A DNA stretch of 64,000 nucleotides. Source: Microcaldota archaeon. Its GTDB lineage: Archaea; Micrarchaeota; Micrarchaeia; Micrarchaeales; Micrarchaeaceae. This document shows, one piece after another, positions 33,808-42,597 of this stretch. Each line of letters opens with the position of its first letter. Position 1 is the stretch's first letter. Location: assembly GCA_028866775.1 (NCBI GenBank), contig JAGWHK010000004.1, forward strand, positions 1 through 64,000, read 5' to 3'. The notes under the pieces are model-generated. The model ran no database searches, was not told where the DNA came from, and was given only the letters and a program-made list of their open reading frames with translations. Both the position numbers and the translations under genes were made by a program.

Positions 33808-35130
33808 ATGGCGAGAACAAGAGTTATCATAATAGGTGCTGCGGGAAGGGACTTCCAAAACTTCAACGTCCTTTTCAGGAACAACAGGGATTACGATGTG
33901 GTGGCCTTCACGGCGAACCAGATACCCTACATATCTGATAGGAAATACCCGCCCCAACTTTCCGGGCCGCTCTATCCAGAGGGGATACAGATATACGATG
34001 AGTCTAAGTTGCCTGAGCTTATAGAGAGGCTAAAGGCCCAGGTCTGCATACTGGCATATAGCGACCTTCCCTATGAGACGGTCATGGAAAAGGCAAGCCT
34101 GGTAAATGCATGTGGTGCTGACTTCTGGCTTGTTGCGCCTTCCAAGACCATGATAAAGTCCACAAAGCCGATAATATCGGTCTGCGCCGTACGCACCGGG
34201 GCGGGAAAGAGCCAGACCTCTCGCTACATAGCAAAGTACCTGAGGTCTAAGGGCCTCAAGGTGTCACTGGTCAGGCACCCAATGCCATATGGCATACTGA
34301 AGGATGAGATAGTTGAGAGGTTCCGGACCGTTAGGGACCTGGACAAGTACAAGACCACCATAGAGGAAAGGGAGGACTACGAGCCGCACATAAGGAACGG
34401 CTTTGTGGTCTTTGCAGGGGTGGACTATGAGAGGATACTGAGGGCCGCAGAGAAGGAATCAGATGTAATCATATGGGATGGCGGCAACAACGACGCGTCG
34501 TTCTACAAGCCAGACCTTTCCATCGCTGTCGTGGACCCTCTCAGAGCGGGAAACGAGATATCCTATTATCCTGGTGAAACCGTAGCAAGGATGGCTGACG
34601 TGATACTTGTAAACAAGATGAACTCTGCGACAAAGGAGGAGGTGCAGATCCTTAAGAAGGACATAGACCAGATAAACCCGGATGCGACTGTCATCTACGC
34701 CGATTCTGTAGTGAGCATCGCTGACCCGGATCAGGTGCGGAGGAAGAGCGCCCTCATAATAGAGGATGGGCCAACGATAACCCACGGCGGCATGAAATTC
34801 GGGGCAGGGACTGTTGCGGCAAAGCAGTATGGGGTGAGAAGCGTGGTCAATGCAAAGCAGTACGCTGTTGGGGAGATAAGGAAGACCTTCGAAAGGTACC
34901 CGAGACTCGGCAAGGAGCTCCCGGCGATGGGCTACAGCAAGAAACAGATAAAGGACCTGGAGTCGACCATAAACAGGGCGAAGTGCGATATCGTAATATC
35001 AGCCACACCAACCGACCTCTCCAGAATACTAAAGTCAAAGAAGACCATAGTCAATGTGAAGTATGAATTGAGCCCCAGGGGCACCGGGCTGAACCAGATC
35101 CTTGACAGGTTCATTAAGGGGTTGAAATGA
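33808..35130 (+). CDS. Cyclic 2,3-diphosphoglycerate synthetase-like P-loop NTPase
   Basis: About 440 residues. N-terminal Rossmann-like region, then P-loop V-R-T-G-A-G-K-S-Q-T near 133, then D-G-G-N-N-D near 228 and V-N-K-M-N near 270. The layout matches the archaeal family annotated as cyclic 2,3-diphosphoglycerate synthetase, known from Methanothermus and found widely in thermophiles. Whether this cell makes cDPG cannot be told from sequence. Start ATG at 33808. Overlaps the VKOR gene by 4 bases. Confidence 0.75.
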   Translation: MARTRVIIIGAAGRDFQNFNVLFRNNRDYDVVAFTANQIPYISDRKYPPQLSGPLYPEGIQIYDESKLPELIERLKAQVCILAYSDLPYETVMEKASLVNACGADFWLVAPSKTMIKSTKPIISVCAVRTGAGKSQTSRYIAKYLRSKGLKVSLVRHPMPYGILKDEIVERFRTVRDLDKYKTTIEEREDYEPHIRNGFVVFAGVDYERILRAAEKESDVIIWDGGNNDASFYKPDLSIAVVDPLRAGNEISYYPGETVARMADVILVNKMNSATKEEVQILKKDIDQINPDATVIYADSVVSIADPDQVRRKSALIIEDGPTITHGGMKFGAGTVAAKQYGVRSVVNAKQYAVGEIRKTFERYPRLGKELPAMGYSKKQIKDLESTINRAKCDIVISATPTDLSRILKSKKTIVNVKYELSPRGTGLNQILDRFIKGLK

Positions 35131-35534
35131 AGGCATCAAAGATATTGCTGCTCTTCTTCGTGGCCATTGGTCTTATCGATTCTGTCTACCTTACAATAGT
35201 TCATTATACCAACCTGCCACTCTACTGCCCTGAAACTACGACCATCAATTGCGTAGGTGTAACGACAAGCGCGTTCTCGCAGGTAGCTGGGATTCCGATC
35301 GCCTTGGGTGGGGTCATATGGTTTGCCGTATTTGGTGTCCTTGTCCTTGCATTGCCTAAGATAAAGGTGTTGAGGAACATATGGTTCATCCTGGCTGTGG
35401 GTGCGGTGGCGTATTCCTTGGTGGGGCAGGGAATACTTGGCGAGATATGCGTCTACTGTGACCTTCTGGATCTGATGCTGGCACTTAGCGTAATTGTTGG
35501 TTTGAGGTACAGCGCCGAGATTTTCCCTAGTTAA
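35127..35534 (+). CDS. Vitamin K epoxide reductase (VKOR) family protein
   Basis: A 135-residue four-helix membrane protein. The active-site C-V-Y-C near residue 110 and the loop cysteine pair (C-P-E-T-T-T-I-N-C at 32-40) are both present, plus the S-x-F-S-Q-V-A-G-I-P-I-A loop typical of the family. VKOR homologues re-oxidise partner thioredoxin-like proteins to form disulfides in exported proteins, using quinone. No thioredoxin-like partner lies next to it. The ATGA overlap couples it to the gene before. Confidence 0.9.
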   Translation: MKASKILLLFFVAIGLIDSVYLTIVHYTNLPLYCPETTTINCVGVTTSAFSQVAGIPIALGGVIWFAVFGVLVLALPKIKVLRNIWFILAVGAVAYSLVGQGILGEICVYCDLLDLMLALSVIVGLRYSAEIFPS

Positions 35535-35535
35535 G

Positions 35536-35545
35536 CTTTTATACC
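35536..35545 (+). promoter_or_regulatory. TATA box for tRNA-Lys
   Basis: CTTTTATACC centred about 32 bases before the tRNA 5' end; it overlaps the end region of the VKOR gene. Confidence 0.5.
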
Positions 35546-35572
35546 AGTTCCGACATATCTGTTCTGTTTCTT

Positions 35573-35647
35573 GGGTCCATAGCTCAGCATGGTCAGAGCG
35601 ACTGGCTCTTAACCAGTATGTCGGGGGTTCAAATCCCCCTGGACCCG
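35573..35647 (+). tRNA. tRNA-Lys (anticodon CTT)
   Basis: 75 bases with the discriminator and no encoded CCA. Acceptor GGGTCCA/TGGACCC, D-arm GCTC/GAGC, anticodon stem ACTGG/CCAGT with loop CTCTTAA (CTT at 35608-35610), T-arm GGGGG-TTCAAAT-CCCCC. No intron. A convergent gene follows 4 bases later. Confidence 0.97.
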
Positions 35648-35650
35648 CTC

Positions 35651-36700
35651 CTATGAACTTATCTGCCTGTTTAGGACCTTGAGGGAACGGTATTTCTCAT
35701 CCTTTTCCAGGTTGGCCCTGTCCACTATGAGCTCCATCTGCCTGACCACAGAATCGTAAGTCTTTCTGTTTATCTCGAACGGTATCTTGTCCTTCCCACC
35801 CAAGTTGTAAGCGTATGTGATTGGGTCCCTGTATGATATCTCCTTGTCGTAGATGAGGCTTGATATGAGTGCGAGCGACCTGAGCGTTGACCTGCCCACC
35901 CCCTTCAACAGAAGGAGTTCCCTGTAGTTCTTTGGATCAAGCTCGCTGGCCTTCCTGATTATCTCCCACCCCCTCTTCCCGACGTCGAGCTGTGGTATTA
36001 TCCTATGCCGGTCTGGGTACGATTTCACGTCAAGGGACCCGTAGTCTTGGAGGGCCGATACGCTTGATTCCCTGATCATGCTATTGGATTTTGAGGTAAG
36101 GTCCATGCTACTTGTCCTGATCTCTGTTTCTATTCCTGTGTGGGGTTCATCGGCAAAGTCTGTTTTATTTACATTCTCGCTTAGCCATTGGAACCGTATC
36201 GCCTTGCCTGCTGTCCCGCTCATCGCCTGCTGGACCACGCCCCACTTCCTGCTCCTCGTAAATATGAAGGTATGGTGGTAGATGCCTATGTCGTCGTAGA
36301 CAAGGCCAGCGTCTATCTTGGCTGCCAGCCTGCTGCTCTCTTTGAATTGCTCGCTGCTGCTTGGTATCGAGAGGAGATCGGCACCTACAACTATGTCGTT
36401 TGGGGTGTTGGTGCCGGCCCTTCCCTTGCCACCCGCAATATAGATATCTCCACTTTCGTTCAGACCCTCCTTCAATGCGCCCATTGTCACTGTGGTGGTG
36501 CCACTGCTGTGCCAATCATAACCTATCGCGCATGATAGGGCTTGAAACCAGTCCCTATCACAGATCCTATTCAGGAATTCGCCAGGGCCGTACTCGTCCA
36601 TTATCACGTTTCCTATGGCCCTGCTGAGCCTGACCATCCTCCCGAACAGCCATCTTGGTGCATGCCCACCGTGAAGGGGAAGCTCGGTTACTGATCGCAT
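35651..36700 (-). CDS. DUF763 family protein
   Basis: 349 residues. The N-terminus (M-R-S-V-T-E-L-P-L-H-G-G-H-A-P-R-W-L-F-G-R-M) matches archaeal/bacterial DUF763. It is a soluble protein with G-V-G-R-S-T-L-R-S-L-A-L near 265, which looks like a helix-hairpin-helix DNA-binding element. The middle has H-T-F-I-F motifs. Molecular function is unknown; the hairpin suggests nucleic-acid binding. It runs convergent to tRNA-Lys. Confidence 0.8.
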   Translation of the reverse strand: MRSVTELPLHGGHAPRWLFGRMVRLSRAIGNVIMDEYGPGEFLNRICDRDWFQALSCAIGYDWHSSGTTTVTMGALKEGLNESGDIYIAGGKGRAGTNTPNDIVVGADLLSIPSSSEQFKESSRLAAKIDAGLVYDDIGIYHHTFIFTRSRKWGVVQQAMSGTAGKAIRFQWLSENVNKTDFADEPHTGIETEIRTSSMDLTSKSNSMIRESSVSALQDYGSLDVKSYPDRHRIIPQLDVGKRGWEIIRKASELDPKNYRELLLLKGVGRSTLRSLALISSLIYDKEISYRDPITYAYNLGGKDKIPFEINRKTYDSVVRQMELIVDRANLEKDEKYRSLKVLNRQISS

Positions 36701-36769
36701 TAATGGCTATCGCATTCATAAGAATAAAAGGAAGCCATCTAGGTTGTGGAGGTTTAGTAAAAGATATTG

Positions 36770-37174
36770 CTAGTTAAGTTCTGTCCTCCAGAGCTTGTTA
36801 AGTGGTTTGTCCCTCAAGCGCTTTAGTTTTCTTATCTCTTCATCCACATCCCTCCCGCTTTTCTTGATTCTTTCACGGAAGTTGTATGCAAGGACCATAA
36901 GGTAGTCTTTGTAGGTGACGTTTTTTGTAGACATTGCCCAGATTGTGCGGGACGATGGCGTATCCGATTTTGGGTCTCTTATGATAGACTGGATCGCTAT
37001 TGCGGCGTTTACAAGCCATTCCTTTGTTTCTCCGTTGGGCGTTGTACCCATAAGTTTTCCGACCCTTCTTAAGAATTGCTCTTCTGATTTGTTTTCATTG
37101 GCTCTTAGCAACTCTTTGAAGAGCATTTTTGCCCTCTTTTTCTGCCCGCTTTGGAATTGTCCCGAATACTCCAT
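36770..37174 (-). CDS. Unrecognised soluble protein (134 aa)
   Basis: An all-alpha, strongly charged 134-residue protein (FKELLRANENKSEEQFLRRV), with a basic C-terminus (IRKLKRLRDKPLNKLWR). No domain recognised. ATG at 37174. It follows endA in the same direction, 33 bases downstream of the endA stop, and could be part of the same transcript. Confidence 0.5.
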   Translation of the reverse strand: MEYSGQFQSGQKKRAKMLFKELLRANENKSEEQFLRRVGKLMGTTPNGETKEWLVNAAIAIQSIIRDPKSDTPSSRTIWAMSTKNVTYKDYLMVLAYNFRERIKKSGRDVDEEIRKLKRLRDKPLNKLWRTELN

Positions 37175-37206
37175 GAAGGTGGTCTACTTTTTCAGATATA
37201 ATTAGC

Positions 37207-38367
37207 TTACGGCTGCATCCAGTCAATCTCGTAGTATTCGTAGCCGCTGCCCTGCAGCTCTATCCTCCTTATCCTGTAGTATGTGACTGCGGTCTCCCTG
37301 TCGGCTATGGCGACTATGAGCTCCATCCTTTCGTCCTTGGCCCTGTTTATTATTGCAGAAAGCTCTGCTCCCCCAATGTACTCGTCCTCACTCAGCGAAA
37401 GCATGCCGTACTTTGGGGCTGAGTCTCCCGGAGTCTCTATGCCACCCTGCTTCCTATGATACAGCACGAAGTCCATGTCTAGCTTCTTCTGCCTGCTCTT
37501 ACCAGGTATCGCCAGTATGAAAGTCTTTCTGACAGAGTGCGCGACCCTTATCGCCCTGGACCATTCTGCTATGAGGAGCTTTGCGTCCCTGGGGAAAACC
37601 TGTATCACATGCATGGAGTGCGCCCATTTGGCGTCCTTGACCGGCTGTGCTCCGGGGAAGTAAAGCCTGAAGTGCGTGCCGAACTTGAATCCTGTCTTTA
37701 TGACATACCCCTTTCCCCTCCAGTCAGAGTACACATCATATAGCTTTTGGAAGTCGTGCCTCCTACCCTCTGCGGCCCTTGAGATCCGGGCCTTCGACGA
37801 GTTCGCCACCTCCAGGACGCCATTCTCGATCAGGAAGACGGTCTCGTACACATCAAGCTTGCACATCGTGCCGTGATCTTGCAGCTTGTAGGTGCCGTAC
37901 TGCCCGAACCAGAGGCTTTGGTACAGCTTCCTTGCCTTCTCCTGGTCGTCAACAACAGTGATGAGATCGCCGGCGTAGAATGTTCCGTTCAGTTTGTGGC
38001 CTTTCAACCTAATCTGTGACGAATCATACCTTTTGGTGTGCTGTGGCCTCGCGCCTTTGGCCCTTTCGTCTTCCGGGTATCTTATCACGAGCCCCCTGTC
38101 CCTCCAGTCCTTGTAGGTGAAGTACCTTGCCATCGCCTTCCTTGCGCCCAGCAATCCTGCCACCTCGTTGAACCTGGCCTCCCTACCGTCCATGTCCCTG
38201 CAGACCCCTTTTCTCACGTCAAGGGCGTATAGCGCCTCTTCTGGCCTCAGCAACAGCCTGCCCTTTACAACATTTCCGAAGCTGCTCTGCCTTAGGATAT
38301 CTTTTGTCGACGGATCCTCAGCGAAGACCTGCCCTGCCTTCCTGTCGAAAATGAGTTCTAGTGCCAC
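37207..38367 (-). CDS. endA: tRNA-splicing endonuclease, ARMAN-type three-unit form
   Basis: 386 residues, about twice a basic archaeal EndA. The catalytic unit lies at about 205-300: V-Y-S-D-W-R-G-K-G-Y-V-I-K-T-G-F-K-F-G, F-R-L-Y, A-H-S-M-H-V-I, then V-A-H-S-V-R-K. These carry the usual Tyr-His-Lys triad. Before it is an N-terminal half with a related fold (Y-K-D-W-R-D-R-G-L-V near 85), and after it a C-terminal half-unit (about 305-386). This matches the epsilon2 layout described from ARMAN-2, known for cutting relaxed intron motifs. GTG at 38367 has GGTG five bases upstream. The four tRNA genes seen here have no introns. Confidence 0.92.
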   Translation of the reverse strand: MALELIFDRKAGQVFAEDPSTKDILRQSSFGNVVKGRLLLRPEEALYALDVRKGVCRDMDGREARFNEVAGLLGARKAMARYFTYKDWRDRGLVIRYPEDERAKGARPQHTKRYDSSQIRLKGHKLNGTFYAGDLITVVDDQEKARKLYQSLWFGQYGTYKLQDHGTMCKLDVYETVFLIENGVLEVANSSKARISRAAEGRRHDFQKLYDVYSDWRGKGYVIKTGFKFGTHFRLYFPGAQPVKDAKWAHSMHVIQVFPRDAKLLIAEWSRAIRVAHSVRKTFILAIPGKSRQKKLDMDFVLYHRKQGGIETPGDSAPKYGMLSLSEDEYIGGAELSAIINRAKDERMELIVAIADRETAVTYYRIRRIELQGSGYEYYEIDWMQP

Positions 38368-39129
38368 TTAGACACCCAGCATCGCTGCTGTGGACTCCTT
38401 TTCCACCTCAGACATCTTCGCTGGCAGTATCATTATCGTAGGCCCCTGGCCCATCCTCAGGGTCTTCGTCGCCTCCACTGTGAGTATCAGCTTCTGCTCG
38501 CCATCCAGCGAGAGGTTGTGGAGCACTATAAGCCTGGTGCTCGGCTTTATGACCCCCTTCTTGTACCTCTTCTCTGCCTGGAGAAGCAGATCCGCGGCAT
38601 ACGAAGGTTGTATGGAGCCGACCTTTGGGTCGTAGTCGAGCAGCAAGACAGAGTGCAGGTTGTTCGCCAGGTTCTTCTCGACCGTTTCGTAGAATGAAAC
38701 GGGCTTGTAGTGCTCGCTCCATGCCGGTATGGTGCAGACCTGGCCGAACCTGTAGAAGTCGAGCCCGCTCTCACCTATTGCAGAGCCCACTATGGAGCTT
38801 GCGTGTATGACCTTGACCTTCACGTCGGCTTTCTTTGCCTCTATACATGCTATCTTGTGGGTCGTTGCGACAAGCGGGTCACCTGAAACAAGCACCGCCA
38901 CGTCATCCTTCTTTGCCTGATCCACCAGAGAGTTTATGTTGTCCTCAAGCCCGCTTCGCTCCAGCATTGTTACCTTCTTGCCGAGCTTGTCTTCAAGATC
39001 TGGTATCCGCTCGCCAAACCATCCGGTATATTTCTCTGCATAGACCTTGACCTGCTTTCTCTTGAGCAGCTCCAGAGCCTCCTCTGTAAGTCCGCCTTCG
39101 GAAAGCCCTGCTCCAACAAGGAAAAGCAT
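38368..39129 (-). CDS. dphB: Diphthine synthase
   Basis: A 253-residue SAM-dependent methyltransferase of the tetrapyrrole-methylase fold, acting on the modified histidine of aEF2. Features: F-L-V-G-A-G-L at the N-terminus, E-K-Y-T-G near 35, V-L-V-S-G-D-P-L-V-A-T-T-H near 79, H-A-S-S-I-V-G-S-A near 110, and G-L-D-F-Y-R-F-G. It is adjacent to endA without a gap and 10 bases from radA, suggesting one transcript radA-dphB-endA. Confidence 0.94.
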   Translation of the reverse strand: MLFLVGAGLSEGGLTEEALELLKRKQVKVYAEKYTGWFGERIPDLEDKLGKKVTMLERSGLEDNINSLVDQAKKDDVAVLVSGDPLVATTHKIACIEAKKADVKVKVIHASSIVGSAIGESGLDFYRFGQVCTIPAWSEHYKPVSFYETVEKNLANNLHSVLLLDYDPKVGSIQPSYAADLLLQAEKRYKKGVIKPSTRLIVLHNLSLDGEQKLILTVEATKTLRMGQGPTIMILPAKMSEVEKESTAAMLGV

Positions 39130-39139
39130 CGAATCAGTA

Positions 39140-40090
39140 TTAGTCCTTAATCCCAGTAGGGGTTATCTTCATGACGCACTCGCCCTCTGGCATCTCTGGC
39201 GAGTCGACGAGCCTCACTATCCTCTTCTCATCCTTGCTCTTCTTGAGGTAGAGCCTTGTGGTCGCAGCATGCGCGAGGACGTTCCCCCCTATTGGTGTCG
39301 TGGGGTCTCCAAACAGTATTCCGGGGTTGTCCATGACCTGGTTGGTTATGTACACGGCTAGCTTGTACTTGTCAGCGAGCATCTGCAGCCTGTGCATGTG
39401 CTGGTTGACCTTCCCCTGCCTTTCATTGAGTGCCCCCCTTCCAACAAACTCAGACCTGAACAGCGCCATGAGTGAGTCAACGACTATGAGCTTTATGTTC
39501 TTCTCCTGGATGAGCTTGTCTGCCCTCTCCAGCGTAAGTATCTGCTGCTCTGTGGTTGTGGCCCTCACTACTATAGTGTTCTCGAGCACCTTCTTAGGGT
39601 CCAGGCCGGCCGCCTTTGCGATTTGCTCTATCCTCTCAGGCCTGAATGTGCCTTCTGTGTCTATTACAAGCGCCCCTCCATCAAGTCCACCCTTGTCCCT
39701 TGGAAGATGAACATTAACCACCAGCTGGAAGCCCAGCTGCGACTTGCCGCTCGCGAACCTTCCATAAGTTTCTGTTATAGCCTCTGTTTCGACCCCGCCG
39801 CCTATCAGCTCGTTCAGGTCCTTTGCGCCTGTGCTTATCTTGCCTATCTCCTTCCTGCGGGCAAGGACAGCCTCCCCTGTCTCGTAGTCTATTGTTGTTG
39901 ACTCCTTGGCGGTCTGGACAGCCTTCTTCGCTGCCTCGAGCCCTATTCCAGAGATCTCGCTGAGCTCATGGGGGGTCAGGACGGCTATCTTGTCTAGGGT
40001 GTCCCTGCCAAGAGACCTCAGCTTCTCGGCTGTGGTCTCGCCTATCCCTGGAAGGTCCTCTATCTCTCTTACAGCCTTGTCCTTAGGCAT
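39140..40090 (-). CDS. radA: DNA repair/recombinase RadA
   Basis: 316 residues. An N-terminal helix-hairpin-helix domain (L-P-G-I-G-E-T-T-A-E-K-L) precedes the RecA core. Walker A is G-R-F-A-S-G-K-S-Q (usual G-E-F-G-S-G-K), Walker B is L-I-V-V-D-S-L near 204. L2 and Q-V-M-D-N-P-G follow. It forms filaments on single-stranded DNA for strand exchange. ATG at 40090 gives MPKDK; the upstream ATG at 40099 is less likely. No intein. Confidence 0.96.
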   Translation of the reverse strand: MPKDKAVREIEDLPGIGETTAEKLRSLGRDTLDKIAVLTPHELSEISGIGLEAAKKAVQTAKESTTIDYETGEAVLARRKEIGKISTGAKDLNELIGGGVETEAITETYGRFASGKSQLGFQLVVNVHLPRDKGGLDGGALVIDTEGTFRPERIEQIAKAAGLDPKKVLENTIVVRATTTEQQILTLERADKLIQEKNIKLIVVDSLMALFRSEFVGRGALNERQGKVNQHMHRLQMLADKYKLAVYITNQVMDNPGILFGDPTTPIGGNVLAHAATTRLYLKKSKDEKRIVRLVDSPEMPEGECVMKITPTGIKD

Positions 40091-40122
40091 GAAAAACACG
40101 ACAGTATTTTATGAATCCAAAA

Positions 40123-40132
40123 CTATATAAGC
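40123..40132 (-). promoter_or_regulatory. TATA box for radA
   Basis: CTTATATAG on the minus strand, about 35 bases before ATG at 40090, giving a very short leader. Confidence 0.55.
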
Positions 40133-40170
40133 ATTCAAAAGGTAGATTCTATTGTATGGTTTCATGTTTA

Positions 40171-40244
40171 GAAGGAAGAGGCCTGCAAGTTTTACCTCGC
40201 AGGCAAGACGACCAGTTTTCACGACCTTCTGTTCTGTAGAGAAC
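40171..40244. ncRNA. Candidate structured RNA between radA and a DUF92 gene
   Basis: The 219-base gap has nested pairing: GAAGG (40171-40175) with CCTTC (40225-40229), enclosing GCCTGC (40181-40186) with GCAGGC (40199-40204), then GTTCT/AGAAC (40231-40244, GTAG loop). It lies outside both flanking promoters. Strand and class are unknown; no clear C/D or H/ACA box was found. Confidence 0.3.
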
Positions 40245-40317
40245 CCGTGATATGGTAACGAAGTGAACTTTTAAAAACCTTTGGAATTAGCGGAATATTT
40301 CATAAAAATGGAAGATT

Positions 40318-41004
40318 ATGGAGGTGCTTACTCTCAATGGGAAGGGGCTTGCCGTTGCGGCAGCCATGGGGCTCATGTTCGCGTTCTTCGGATGGAAGCT
40401 ATGGTGGTTCTTCTTCACAGGGATGATACTGTTTTTGGTACTTTCTGCTGCTGTAACATGGATCGGGAGGGACTATAAGACAAAGAAGAGCTTTGGCCAG
40501 GACCCAAGGGGCGTCAGCAACGTGCTTGCCAATGGCAGCGTCCCGTTGGTTCTGGCAGGGCTCTACAGGCTGTTTGTCAATCTCCACATGCAGAGGCTTG
40601 CTGTTCTGTGCCTTTTCGGCTTCATAGCTGCGGTTGCGGCGATAACAGCTGACAAGTTCGCAAGCGAGATTGGGGTGCTGGACGGCATGCCGGTCTCGCT
40701 GCTTAGTGGCAAGAAGGTCAGAAAGGGGGTGTCTGGGGGCATCACCTGGCTGGGTCTTACAGTATCAGCTGTAGCGCCGCTGATGATTGCACTGATACTG
40801 GTACCAATAAGCATGCCGTATGGCTTCCTGGTGCTGCCTTACCTTTCAATAGTGGTGCTGGTGCTCAGCGGCTTCGTGGGAAGCCTGGTCGATTCTGTCC
40901 TTGGCTACTATGAGGAGAAGGGGATCGGAAACAAGTTCACCTCGAACTTGGCATGCAGCGCCGCCGGGGCGGTCATAGGAATTGCAATTATCTCAATCAT
41001 ATAG
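40318..41004 (+). CDS. DUF92 family membrane protein
   Basis: 228 residues, about six membrane segments. Family signatures present: R-G-V-S-N-V-L-A-N-G-S near 65, T-A-D-K-F-A-S-E-I-G near 112, G-V-S-G-G-I-T-W-L-G near 138, and D-S-V-L-G near 196. DUF92 proteins resemble prenol/polyprenol kinases and phosphotransferases acting on CTP, so an isoprenoid role is plausible but unproven. ATG at 40318, downstream of AT-rich promoter DNA with TTTTAAAA at 40268-40275. Confidence 0.8.
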   Translation: MEVLTLNGKGLAVAAAMGLMFAFFGWKLWWFFFTGMILFLVLSAAVTWIGRDYKTKKSFGQDPRGVSNVLANGSVPLVLAGLYRLFVNLHMQRLAVLCLFGFIAAVAAITADKFASEIGVLDGMPVSLLSGKKVRKGVSGGITWLGLTVSAVAPLMIALILVPISMPYGFLVLPYLSIVVLVLSGFVGSLVDSVLGYYEEKGIGNKFTSNLACSAAGAVIGIAIISII

Positions 41005-41031
41005 CGGGTTAGATTCTGTTATGGTGGTAGG

Positions 41032-42597
41032 ATGACAGAGGCAAAAAAGCGGGATTTGGACATTTACCTTATCTTTGTCATCCTAGCTTCGATATTGTTC
41101 GTTGCCTATTGGGTTTCGCTTACATTCTACAAGTACGTCTCGTTCAATGAGTACTTCTGGGACCTGGGCCAGGAGACCTATTCGATGTACATTCACCTCC
41201 ACAATCCAGGGCTTATAGGCGGGTTACAGTTTCTCGTGTTCTCCAACCACATCTCGATATTCAAGCTCCTTCTCCTCCCTATATTCGCGGTATACCAGAA
41301 CCCGATGACGCTGGTCCTGATACAAGACGTCTCAATTGGCCTATGTGCCATAGTAGCCTACCTTATTGGTAGGGACATAGTAAAGAACAGGTTTGTGGGC
41401 CTTGCGCTCGGCATTGCATTCCTGCTCAATCCCGGGGTCAGGGGAATCGCATTCTTCGACGTCCATATCGAGGCTTTCATACCACTTTTCCTGCTACTCT
41501 CATTCTACTTCTACATGAGAGGAAGGCGGATCTGCTTCATCGCAAGCTACATCACAATGCTTTCACTCGTTGAGACCGCCCCATTCGTTGGAATATCGTT
41601 CATACTGGCAATGCTGCTTTACGAGTTGGTTTATGTGAAGCCAAGAAGTGCGGCTGAGCATTCCAGTAGAAAAGGCAGGATTGCCATCCTTTCCGCAGCC
41701 TTCATCATCACTATTGCTTTCATGCTCTTCTATTATTATGTGGCCAGCAGCCTCATATCGGCTTATGGGAGGGGGGATTACAGCGCCATGCCACCGTTCC
41801 TCAAGCTGGTGAACTTCCTCTCTATACAAGTAAAGTCGCTGGGAAACCTGGGTGGAGTGCAGTATAGCCGCACAGCCATACCATACCTGGTGCTCTGGGG
41901 GGCCTTGGTAATGCTTTTCGGATTTGGGCTGACAGGATTCAGGAACATAATATTGACAGGTATACTTGTTTCCCCTTGGATTTTGGAGGTGCTTGTGCTC
42001 CACAACGTGATATTTTCAGTTCTATATTACCACTATTATGCCTATGTGGTTGGGGGAGCTCTTATCGCAGCAACTTTGGGCTTCCTTATAATTAGTAGGG
42101 GGGTTTCCACAAGGGCAAGGAATATAGGGAGAAGGGTGCGCATATTGGCTGCGCTTGCAATAGTTATGTCATTTGCCTTGTCTGCCATGTTGTTGGTGGC
42201 TCTGCCAGACCTCCCTGGCTTGCTGCCAACTAACTGGAACGCTGTTAACAGCTATGCCGCTGTGTCAGTAATGCTTGGGTCCATACCACATAATGCGAGT
42301 GTCATGTCGCAGCCCTCCATCGCAACGCACCTCTATCGTATACTGTATGTCGAGCTGCCGCCAAACGAGAGCGTTGGGGGGTTCACTCCAACTGGATTTG
42401 TTAACAACTTCAACATAACGACTTACTATACAGTGCCGGAGTACGTAGTGGTAAACAACCATTTCCCAGATTATGCGCTTTTCAACAACACCAGATTCAA
42501 TGTCTACAGTTACATGGCTGGAAATTATACTTTGGAAGCTTCGGCAGGTGGTTTTAACTTATACAAGAGAGTTGGGGGAGCCTCGACCGCCACCTAA
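41032..42597 (+). CDS. DUF2079 polytopic membrane protein
   Basis: 521 residues. About ten membrane helices, starting after a short charged N-terminus. F-W-D-L-G-Q-E-T near 44 is the DUF2079 D-L-G motif near helix 1, and F-F-D-V-H-I-E-A near 142 is the second motif. These proteins resemble GT-C glycosyltransferases. The C-terminal ~120 residues are extracytoplasmic with several N-x-S/T sites. ATG at 41032 with GGTGGTAGG upstream. Convergent with the next gene, overlapping by 4 bases. A role in glycan or lipid-linked sugar transfer, perhaps feeding AglB, is inference only. Confidence 0.75.
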   Translation: MTEAKKRDLDIYLIFVILASILFVAYWVSLTFYKYVSFNEYFWDLGQETYSMYIHLHNPGLIGGLQFLVFSNHISIFKLLLLPIFAVYQNPMTLVLIQDVSIGLCAIVAYLIGRDIVKNRFVGLALGIAFLLNPGVRGIAFFDVHIEAFIPLFLLLSFYFYMRGRRICFIASYITMLSLVETAPFVGISFILAMLLYELVYVKPRSAAEHSSRKGRIAILSAAFIITIAFMLFYYYVASSLISAYGRGDYSAMPPFLKLVNFLSIQVKSLGNLGGVQYSRTAIPYLVLWGALVMLFGFGLTGFRNIILTGILVSPWILEVLVLHNVIFSVLYYHYYAYVVGGALIAATLGFLIISRGVSTRARNIGRRVRILAALAIVMSFALSAMLLVALPDLPGLLPTNWNAVNSYAAVSVMLGSIPHNASVMSQPSIATHLYRILYVELPPNESVGGFTPTGFVNNFNITTYYTVPEYVVVNNHFPDYALFNNTRFNVYSYMAGNYTLEASAGGFNLYKRVGGASTAT

